NCBI GenBank assembly: GCA_034509425.1
Contig: JAVTVJ010011275.1
Span: 1-64,000 of the forward strand
Source of the DNA: Eopsaltria australis
Taxonomy: Eukaryota; Chordata; Aves; Passeriformes; Petroicidae
DNA length: 64,000 nt
Reading direction: 5' to 3'
The notes under the pieces were generated by a model, which did no database searches, was not told the origin of the DNA, and saw nothing but the letters and a program-made list of their open reading frames with translations. The position numbers and the translations under genes were made by a program. Below, in pieces: positions 23,601 to 32,653 of this stretch; position 1 is the first letter of the stretch, and each line of letters opens with the position of its first letter.

Positions 23601-26600
23601 GATCTGGATGTGATGATTCCCGTTTTGCTGAAGGGGATGCTCTGGATGCGATGATTCCCTGGTGGCTGCAGGGGGGGCTCTTGGCGTGATGTTTCCCTCG
23701 CAGCTGCAGGGGGCGCTCTGAATGTGATGACTCCCCGGTGGCTGCAGAGGACACCATGGATGTGATGATCCCCCAGTGGCTGCAGGGGAGGCTCGGGATG
23801 TGATGGTTCCTCAGTGGCTGCAGGGGGCGCTGTGTGAGTAATGATTCCCTGGTGGCTGCAGGGGGAGCTCTGGGTATGATGATTTCCCAGTGGCTGCAGA
23901 GGACACCATGGATGTGATGATTCCCTGGTGGCTGCAGGAGGCGCTCTGGGTGTGATGATCCCTCAGTGCCTGCAGGGGAGGCTCTGGATGTGATGATTCC
24001 CTGGTGGCTGCAAGGGGTGCTCTTGGTGTGATGATTACCCAGTGGCTGCAGGGGCCGCACTGGATGAGATGATTCCCTGGTGGCTGCAGGGGGAGCTCAG
24101 GATGAGATGATTCCCTGGTGGCTGCAGGGGGAGCTCTGGGTGTGACGATTACCCTGTGGCTGCAAAAGAGCAGTGGATGTGATGATTCCCAGGCAGCTGC
24201 AGGAAGCACTATGGATGTGATGATCCCCCAGTGGCTGCAGGGGAGGCTCTGGATGTGATGGTTCCCCAGTGGCTGCAGGGGGCGCTCTGGATGTGATGGT
24301 TCCCCAGTGGCTGCAGGGGGTGCTCTGGATGTGATGGTTCCCTGGTGGCTGCAGGGGGAGCGATGGGTGTGATGACTCTCCGGTGGCTGCACGGGGCACT
24401 CTTGGTGTGACGATTCCCTGGTGACTGCAGGGGGCGCTCTGGGTGTGGTAATTCCCTAGTAGCTACAGGGGGCACTATGGCTGTGATGATTCCCTTGTGG
24501 CTGCAGGGGGTGCTGGGGTGTCAGTATTGACCGGTGGCTGCAGGGGATGCTCTGGGTGTGATGGTTCCCCAGTGGCTGCGGGGGGCGCTCTGGATGTGAT
24601 GATTCCCTGGTGGCTGCAGTGGTCGCTTTAGATGTGGTGATTTCCTGGCAGCTGCAGAGGACGCCCTGGGTGTGATGATTCCCTGGCGGCTGTACGAGGC
24701 TCTCTGGGTGAGATGATTTCCTGGCGGCTGCAAGGGGCGCTCTGGGTGTGATGATTCCCCAATGGCTGCAGTGGCAGCTCAGGATGTGGTGTTTCCCTGG
24801 TGGCCGCAGGGGACACTCTGGGTGTCAGGATTCCCCTGTGGCTGCAGGGGGCGCTCTTGGTGTGATGATTCTTTGGTAGCTGCAGGGGGCACTCTTGGTG
24901 TGATGATTCTTTGGTAGCTGCAGGGGGCGCTCTGGGTTTGATGATTCCCTGGTGGCTGTAGGGGTAGCTCCGGATGTGATGATTCCCTGGTGGCTGCAGA
25001 GGCCGCTCCAGGTGTTATGATTCCCCAGTGGCTGTGGGGCATGCTCTGGATGTGATGATTCCCCATTTGCTGAAGGGGGCGCTCAGGATGTGATGATTCC
25101 CTGGTGGTTGCAGGGGTCGCTCTGGGTGTCATGATTCTCCGGTGGTTACAGTCGGCGCTCTGGGTGTCATGCTTCCCTGGGGCCTGCACGGGGAACTCTT
25201 GGTGTGATGATTCCCCGTTGGCAGTAGAGAGCACTTTGGATGTGATGAGTCCCTGGTGACTGCAGGGGGCGCTCTGCTTTTGCTAATTCCCTGGTGGCTG
25301 CAGCGGGCGCTATAACTGTGATGATTCCCTGGTGGCTGCAGGGGGTGCTGGAGTGTCAGGATTGCCCGGTGGCTGCAGGGGGCGCTCAGGGTGTGATGGT
25401 TCCCCAATGGCTGCAGGGGAGGCTCTGGATGAGATGATTCCCCAGTGGTTGCAGGGAGCGCTCTGTGAGTAATGATTTCCAAGTGGCTGCAGGGGGTGCT
25501 CTGGGTGTGATGGTTCCCCAATGGCTGCAGAGGGTGCTCTGGATGTGATGATTCCCTGGTGGCTGCAGGGGGCGCTCTGGGTGTCATGATTCCCTGGTAG
25601 CTGCAGGGCACGGTCTGGATGTGATCATTCCCCAGTGGCTGCAGGGGCGCTCTGAATGTTTGGATTCCCCTGTGGATGTAGTTGGCGCTCTGCGTGTGAT
25701 GGTTCCCTGGTGGCTGCAGGAGGTGCTCTGGATGCGATGATTCCCTGGTGGCTGCAGGGGGCGCTATAGCTGTAATTATTCACTAGTGGCTTCAGGGGGA
25801 GCTCTGGGTGTCATGATTCCCAGTTGGCTGTGGGGGGGCATGGGTGTGATGTTTCCCAGGCAGATGCAGGGGGCACTCTGGGTGTGATGATTCCCCAGTG
25901 GCTACAGGGGACGCTCTGGGTGTCATGATCCTCCAGTGGCTGCAGGGGGCGCTCTGGGTGTGATGATTTCCCAGTGGCTGCAGAGGGCGCTCTGGGTGTG
26001 ATGGTTCCCTGGTGGCTGCCGGGGGCGCTCTGAGGGTCATGGTTCTCTGGGGCCTGCACAGGGAACTCTTGGTGTGATGATTCCCCATTGGCAGTAGAGA
26101 GCGCTTTGGATGTGACGATTTCCTGGTGACTGCAGGAGGCGCTCTGCTTTTGGTAATTCCCTGGTGGCTGCAGGGGGCGCTATAGCTGTGATGATTCCCT
26201 GGTGGTTGCAGGGGGGGCTCTGAGTGTCAGGATTGCCTGGCGGCTGCAGGGGGCACTCTGGATGTGATGGTTCCCTGGCAGCTGCAGGGGAGGCTCTGGT
26301 TGTGATGGTTCCGCAATGGCTGCACGGGGCGCTCAGTGAGTAATGATTTCCCAGTGGCTTCAGGGCGCACTCTGGATGAGATGATTCCCTGGTAGCTGCA
26401 GGGGGCGCTCTGGGTGTGATCATTCCCTGGTGGCTGCAGGGGACACTCTGGATATGATGATTCCCCGGTGGCTGCAGGGGGCGCTCTGGGTGTGAGGATT
26501 CCCTGGTGGCTGCAGGGGACACTCTGGATATGATGAATCCCTGGTGGCTGCAGGGGGCGCTCTGGATGTGATGATTCCCTCGTAGCTGCAGGGAGCACTC

Positions 26601-27602
26601 TGGGTGTGATGATTCCCCGTTGGCAGTAGAGGGCGCTTTGGATGTGATGATTCCCTGGTGGCTGCAGGGGGGGCTCTGAGTGTCAGGATTGCCCGGTGGC
26701 TGCAGGGGGCGCTCTGCGTGTGATGATTCCCTGGCAGCTGCAGGGGAGGCTCCGGATGTGATGATTCCCCAGTGGCTGCAGGAGGCGCTCTGTGAGTAAT
26801 GATTTCCCAGTGGCTGCAGGGGGTGCTCCGGATGAGATGATTCCCTGGTAGCTACAGGGGGCGCTCTGGGTGTGATCATTCCCTGGCGGCTGTAGCGAGT
26901 GCTCTGGGTGTGATGATTCCCTGGTGGCTTCGGGGGACACTCTGGATATGATGATTCCCCGGTGGCTACAGGGGGCACTCTGGGTGTGATGATTCCCTGG
27001 TGGCTGCAGGGGGCGCTCTGGGTGTGATGGTTCCCTGGTGGCTGCAGGGAGCGCTCTGGGTGAGATGCTTCCCTGGTGGCTGCAGGGGGAGTGCTCAGGA
27101 TGTCATGATTCCCCACTGGCTGCGGGCGGCGCTCTGAATGTGATGATTCCCTGGTGTCTGCAGGGGGCGCTCTGTGTCTCAGGATTCCCTGGTGGCTTCA
27201 GGGGGAGCTCTGGATGTCATGATTCCTTGGTGGCTGCAGGGGGCACTCTGGGTGTGAGGATTCCTTGGTGGCTGCAGGGGGCGCTCTGGATGTGATGATT
27301 TACTGGTGGCCGCAAGGGGCGCGCTGGGTGTCATCATTTCCTGGTGGCTGCAGGCAGTAGAGGGCGCTTTGGATGTGATGTTTCCCCGGCGGCTGCAGGG
27401 GGCGCTCTGGATGTGATCATTCCCCAGTGGCTGCAGGGGGCGCTCTGGATGTGATCATTCCCCGGCGGCTGCAGGGGGCGCTCTGGATGTGATCATTCCC
27501 CTGTGGCTGCAGGGGGCGCTCTGGATGTGATCATTCCCCAGTGGCTGTAGGGGGCACTCTGGATGTGATCATTCCCCGGTGGCTGCAGGGGGCGCTCTGG
27601 CG
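20608..27602 (+). repeat. Right 38-bp minisatellite array (about 185 units)
   Basis: About 7 kb of units such as CCCTGGTGGCTGCAGGGGGC followed by GCTCTGGGTGTGATGATT. Most contain the core AGGGGGCGCT or a form where the CG has become CA or TG. Longer segments recur: the one beginning GGCCTGCACAGGGAACTC is found near 22148, 22602, 25183 and 26051, at spacings that are near multiples of 38, indicating block duplications. The outermost units (27360-27602) are the most uniform. Long minus-strand ORFs here are by-products of the repeat. Confidence 0.95.
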
Positions 27603-28200
27603 TGAGCTCAGGTAGCACACGGCAATGGCGGCTGCCCAAGGCAGGGATGGATGGAGGAGAGCCTTTGTTTCACAGACTCTCGGGGTGTGGCCGGTGCCTG
27701 TGCCGCAGCAGGATCCTCGGACACAAGGAGCTGGGACAGGAGAAGGTCCCGGCCTGCAGGGGGAGCCCAGCTATAATGTGGCATAAAACTCTGAGTGGCT
27801 TGGAGGAGCGGGAGAGAGACAGGCAGCAGGTGGCAGGTGGCAGGCAGCTTGGTTCCCGATGGGGGGTAGAAGGAAAAAACTCACAGCAGACAGACCGGCA
27901 GCTCCGTGATGGCTTCTCAGTGGCCGTGGGTTCAGCAGACAGCAGCTCCAACCGTCCGGCTCTCAGGGTCCTGAGCAAGAGGTCACCCTCTCCCCGCCCT
28001 TACTTTTTCAGTCTCCAAAATCTCGAGTTGTCCCTGCTTCCATGAGAGGGATTCTGCCCCACCCTGCTAAGGAGAAAGGCCCTAGCCCTGTGCTTTGTTC
28101 TCTTAAGTACCCAGCCATTAGCCCAGTCATTAGTCCCTTAGCAACCCATGGCAGAAAAATCCCTGAGGAAAAAAACCAAAAAAACTAGATCCAAACTCCA

Positions 28201-28340
28201 GCATTCTCCACCCCGAAGTTTTTCCCACGCAAACCTCTTACATCAAATTTAAACCTTTGAATTATATACATACATGCAGATACAGATACAAGCACGGTGT
28301 CATAGGTAGTTCACCCTAAAACAACATCTTCTTCAGGTAT
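28201..28340. other. Short spacer
   Basis: AT-rich sequence between the inverted-repeat structure and the next LTR. Nothing recognised. Confidence 0.4.
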
Positions 28341-28980
28341 TGTAAGGGACTGCCCCACGACCATCTACAGAAGCAGAGGCTGAAAACCCAGAGACCCTAA
28401 AAGGGAAAAAAGGACTTTTGCACAATGAAGTCTGGCCAGATCCTGGTGGGGTGCCTGCCAGGCTGCAGAGCTGTGCTGCAGAGCTGTGCTGACACATGCC
28501 TGTGGAACCGTGCCGCTCGGCTACCGGGGCGGAAAGGACTGCACAAGGACTGTATGTTTTGTACAGCTGCACCTGCCCCCTGAAACAATGGGCCCTACTC
28601 CCCCACCTGCTGGCCATTTGCCCCTCGTCTCTGGAAGGATTGCCTCATCTCTTGGTTACCTGCCCCTCGCTTTCAAAAAGACTATAAAGAGACTCTCAAA
28701 AAGTACCCCTACGAGATCTCCCCACAGACGAGACGGAATCCATCGGATCCGGACAACGAGGACTTGGTCGTGCTGTGGTAGCTATTAACCCCTTTCTTTC
28801 CCCGCCTCTCTCAACCCTACATCTCTCTCTCTCCTCTATCGCATAATCGTGTTGCTGGCACTCAATAAAGGTGCTTTTGATTTTGATTAAAGCAAAAATA
28901 CTTGTCCCTGTTTTCTTTTGCACTTGGAGATTCAAAGTAACGAACCATCACGACCCCGCTTGTGCTAGCGGATCGTGACA
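28341..28980 (+). mobile_element. Solo LTR, plus orientation
   Basis: It starts TGTAAGGGACTG and ends GGATCGTGACA (TG...CA, 640 bases). TATAAA lies at 28683-28688 and AATAAA at 28864-28869. It is almost identical to the reverse complement of 12200-12865. Flanking pentamers GGTAT and GCTAT differ by one base, a possible target duplication. No coding region of its own is attached. Confidence 0.8.
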
Positions 28981-30027
28981 GCTATGCATCCGGTCTCTCC
29001 ATCCCTTTGCATCACCCACCAGGTGCAGCCTGGTCTCTGAGCAAAGACAACCCCACGGATGGGATTGTCTTTGCTTGAGGCAGAGCTAACCCAAACAGTC
29101 TTTCCCAGCATACCTCTCACATGTACCACTGGAACCTTATCTCCATCTGTTGTTCGCAAGGGGTCAGACTGGGCAGGCCCTGCTCGCTTGCAGGAGCCTC
29201 GGGTATTCACTAACCATGTGCCTTTGCTAACTTAGTCTCCCAGTTCTTGAATGTCTTGAAGCAACTATAATACCCCGAAGTTCAGAAGATCAGCCTTGTG
29301 CAGACCCTTGCCTGTTTCAGGAGCCAAGCTGTCTGGGCCCTCTAACAACCTTGCTGCCCAAAGTCAGTAGAGACACTAACGCGGTGCGTGGTGTCAAAGG
29401 ACCTACTCTGTGTTCTTCCCTGAAGCGTCCCTCGTAGCGTCGCTCAGGCGGTGCCACGCCAGCACCTGTGCAAACACACAGTCTCAGCCTCGCACGTGGT
29501 CAAGAGCAGCTGCTCACACACAAAAGACCTTGCACGTTCCAGAGACAAAAAAGGCAGGAGGGACTCTTTGCTTTGGGAATTCTGAGGTGTTTATTGAGTC
29601 CCAACTAGGGATCGAACAACCATTCCCAAAGGGTGCCAAAAACAAAGGACAAAGAAAAAAGGAACAAAGGACAAAGGAACACGCGTGGGTTTTACAAGGG
29701 TAAAAGGCACAAGGGGCGGGCAGAGCATCCTTCACCAATAATCTGAGGGTTGCAGGGGTGGAAACAGGGTGGAATGACATAACAGGGGCCAATGGGAGAG
29801 GGGAGGAGAGGATGAAAGGACCACGAGCCAGTGGGGAACTGAGGAAAAGGGAACTTTCTAGCACAGTGATGTGGGGAGAAGCCATTTAGCAGCAAGGTAC
29901 GGGGAAGATGGACTCAGCCACCGCAAGAAGACATTAAGACCCATTTCAAAGACATTAATACCCACACTTTCACCCATCAAATTACTTGTAAAGACATTTG
30001 CACACATCTTTCCTCTCATCATGTAAA
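28981..30027. other. Retroelement-like spacer before copy B
   Basis: No supported gene. A minus-strand AATAAA near 29588-29594, in a setting that looks like an LTR 3' end, and an 81-residue minus-strand ORF at 28965-29210 suggest further retroelement debris. I could not assign either to a family. Homology to the gene flank begins at 30028. Confidence 0.35.
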
Positions 30028-31671
30028 CGAGACAGCCGGTCCTGTCACGCTGGGTCCCAGCAGTGCCTCGCAGCAGCCCCACGCCCATGTCAGGATGGTG
30101 GCCAAGAGAGGCTGTGGAAGCTGACGCAGCTGATTTTAAGCTTGCGCGGGTACTGACAGGTCAAGCCCAAGGGTGTCCCCTCAGGATACAGCAGTCCTCA
30201 GGGGTCTCCCCAAAGCTGCCTGATGATGCTCACTCCTTGTGGCACCAATTGCTTTCCTGTGGAATGTTCAACCTCTTCCGAGGGTCAACAAGGAGCAGGA
30301 GAAAGAGCTTGCCAGGCTGCTCTCCATCCTTTGCCTGTACTGATTCTCATGCAGGGAAGAAGAGGGGAGAGCTGTACTTTATTGCCCACATAGATATCTG
30401 TACCAGGGGGAGGACTAGCCTTTTTGCAATCTACTCATTTCTTTGGGCTACTTTTGTAACACTGAGCGGACTTTCATTCCTTCAGAGCTTTAATTCCTTG
30501 ACAGAATTAGGATATTATCATCCCTTCATAGAAAACTGTTTACAAACCAAAGAATGGCCATTTTTTGGCCTCTGTGTAGTGTTACATCTTGTAAAGTGAC
30601 AGTCAGTGGATGACATTCAGTCAAATGAGCCACTGCTTTGAGATGGGAACCAAACTTCCAAATCATTCCCATTCTCAGGCCATACCAATTAATTTGGGAA
30701 GTTAGCTGCATTTCGGCACTACTTGAGTTGAGCAGTGGGGAAGTAAAGCTTTCCTGAATTTAGGATTCTTAAACTGCAGATTCTTCTGTGCCTTCATGGC
30801 AAAGATGTTTTTGTGCCGCAGGAAATGACTTCAATGAGGAAATAATTCCAGCATGGACTAAGAGCTTCTGAAAGAGACCAAGTATTGCCACCGGTTGTGC
30901 CAGGTGCTCCACCTGCAGGAAGGAGCACAGGCCCCAATGCACATGAGCTTTGGCTGCTGTCTGGCAGAGAAGCCCCCGGGGGCACAGGTCTGTGGGGCAG
31001 GAGATGGGCAGCAGCACTGCCAGGGCTCGGGGGGGTGGCAGGTCTGCTTTGGCAGGGACTCTGCCACGCCTGCTGATTTCAGTGCTCCCTGGGCCCCAGG
31101 GCTCAGAGCAGCATTTGTGCCCCGGCCCACATGTTCCTTGTTGGTGTCACAGCTGTGGGTTTAGGATGGCCACCAGCCGGGACGTGTCCCAAGGAGGCCG
31201 TGCCAGCTTCTCTGGAAGGCCCCGTGCCCTTCCCACCGCGGCTGCGTTGGCAGCCCTGGGGACTCCTTCTGCTGCCCTGAGCCTGCAGAGCAGGGCAGCA
31301 TTTGCTGATAGTTTGAGCCATTCCTAAAGATCCTGTGGGGCTGTCTTAGACACTTGGGGCAAGGAATTCCTTCCAACCTGGGCCACTTTGGGAGGGCTGG
31401 GTGTGGCCTCAGGGCAGTTGGCAGTGTGTGCAAGGGCCCTTTGTGACATGATGCAGCATGGTCACCGTGGCATGGAATGGGACAGGGTGTCTAAGGGCCC
31501 TTTGTGACACATGGTGACAGAGGTGCAGGCGGTGACACGGCCACGCCACAGTGCTCGGTGCACGCGACGGGACAGGACGGGACAGAGCGGTGCTGTGAGG
31601 AGCCCCCGCACAGCGCGCTCATTCGAGTCTGACCCGGAGCTTTCCCGAGGCGATTCTCCTACAGGTGATCT
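30028..31671. repeat. Duplicated upstream region, copy B
   Basis: It matches 1770-2078 and then about 2487-3784 of copy A. A deletion of about 410 bases removes the second half and the donor of the putative upstream exon. The 2880-3640 equivalent is almost identical to copies A and C. No gene is seen. Confidence 0.8.
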
Positions 31672-32653
31672 CGTGGCCAGACTGCGGGACTTGGTGCCCC
31701 GTGGCCTACACGAGAAGTCCCTTTTGCAGGTGCCTTCGAGGCCAGACTGCGGGACTTGGTGCCCCGTGGCCTTCCTGAGGCTTCTCTTTTGCAGGTGCCT
31801 TCGAGGCCAGACTGCGGGACTTGGTGCCCCGTGGCCTTCCTGAGGCTTCTCTTTTGCAGGTGCCTTCCTGAGGCTTCTCTTTTGCAGGTGCCTTCGAGGC
31901 CAGACTGCGGGACTTGGTGCCCCGTGGCCTTCCTGAGGCTTCTCTTTTGCAGGTGCCTTCCTGAGGCTTCTCTTTTGCAGGTGCCTTCGAGGCCAGACTG
32001 CGGGACTTGGTGCCCTGTGCCCTTCCTGAGGCTTCTCTTTTGCAGGTGCCTTCCTGAGGCTTCTCTTTTGCAGGTGCCTTCGAGACCAGACTGCGGGACT
32101 TGGTGCCCTGTGCCCTTCCTGAGGCTTCTCTTTTGCAGGTGCCTTCGAGGCCAGACTGCAGGACTTGGTGACCCGTGGCCTTCCTGAGGCTTCTCTTTTG
32201 CAGGTGCTTTCGAGGCCAGACTGCGGGACTTGGTGCCCTGTGCCCTTCCTGAGGCTTCTCTTTTGCAGGTGCCTTCCTGAGGCTTCTCTTTTGCAGGTGC
32301 CTTCGAGACCAGACTGCGGGACTTGGTGCCCTGTGCCCTTCCTGAGGCTTCTCTTTTGCAGGTGCCTTCGAGACCAGACTGCGGGACGTGGTGCCCCAGA
32401 GCTTTTCTGAGGCATCTCCCATCCCTGCAGCCGGTGTCCTCGAGGCCAGTCTCTCGGACTTGCTGACCACAACCCTTGACGAGGACTCTCCCATCTTTGT
32501 GGCAGGAGCCCTCGAGACCAGAGTGCAGGACTTGCTGTCCTGCAGCCTTCCTTTGGCTTCTCTCTTGCAGGTGCCGTCCAGGCACACCTGCAGGACTTGT
32601 TGACTCAGAGCTTTCCCGAGGCATCTCTCTAAAAGGTGCCCTCGAGGCCAGAC
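31672..32653 (+). repeat. Expanded leader repeat, copy B
   Basis: The leader repeat seen before copy A has been amplified here. Nine full 65-base units start at 31730, 31795, 31888, 31981, 32074, 32139, 32204, 32297 and 32362, with 28-base partial units at 31860, 31953, 32046 and 32269. Every unit ends in TTCTCTTTTGCAG followed by GTGCC, a good-looking splice acceptor. A 65 plus 28 pair is 93 bases, a multiple of three, which explains why reading frames stay open for more than 300 codons on the minus strand. I do not regard these frames as genes. Confidence 0.9.

Larger units (their letters stand above)
18790..28200. repeat. 9.4-kb inverted-repeat structure with minisatellite arms
   Basis: The left end (18790-19324) is the diverged reverse complement of the right end (27603-28200). 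For example, GTGTGCTACCTGAGCTCACGC at 19308 is mirrored near 27600, and CATGGGTTGCTAAGGGAC is mirrored near 18850. Inside these outer arms lie 38-bp tandem units in opposite orientation, and inside those a near-perfect palindrome (about 19870-20203 against 20262-20600) around a spacer of about 60 bases. The arms are very unequal because the right array is about 13 times longer. It may be two head-to-head LTR elements sharing a centre or a foldback-like element. No protein gene is supported. Confidence 0.75.

Noticed and set aside
21913..27116. Long minus-strand ORFs (322 and 359 residues) rich in SHPERPLQP-type sequence
   Set aside because: They lie wholly in the 38-bp minisatellite. Because 38 is not a multiple of three, the repeat is read through all three frames in turn and simply lacks stops. 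No start context or domain supports a protein.
19324..27602. CRISPR-like array
   Set aside because: The units are contiguous without unique spacers of constant length, no cas genes occur, and the DNA is clearly vertebrate. It is a minisatellite.
28965..29210. Minus-strand 81-residue ORF as an ERV envelope or integrase piece
   Set aside because: Parts look retroviral, but I could not match any motif, and it partly overlaps the end of an LTR in the opposite orientation.
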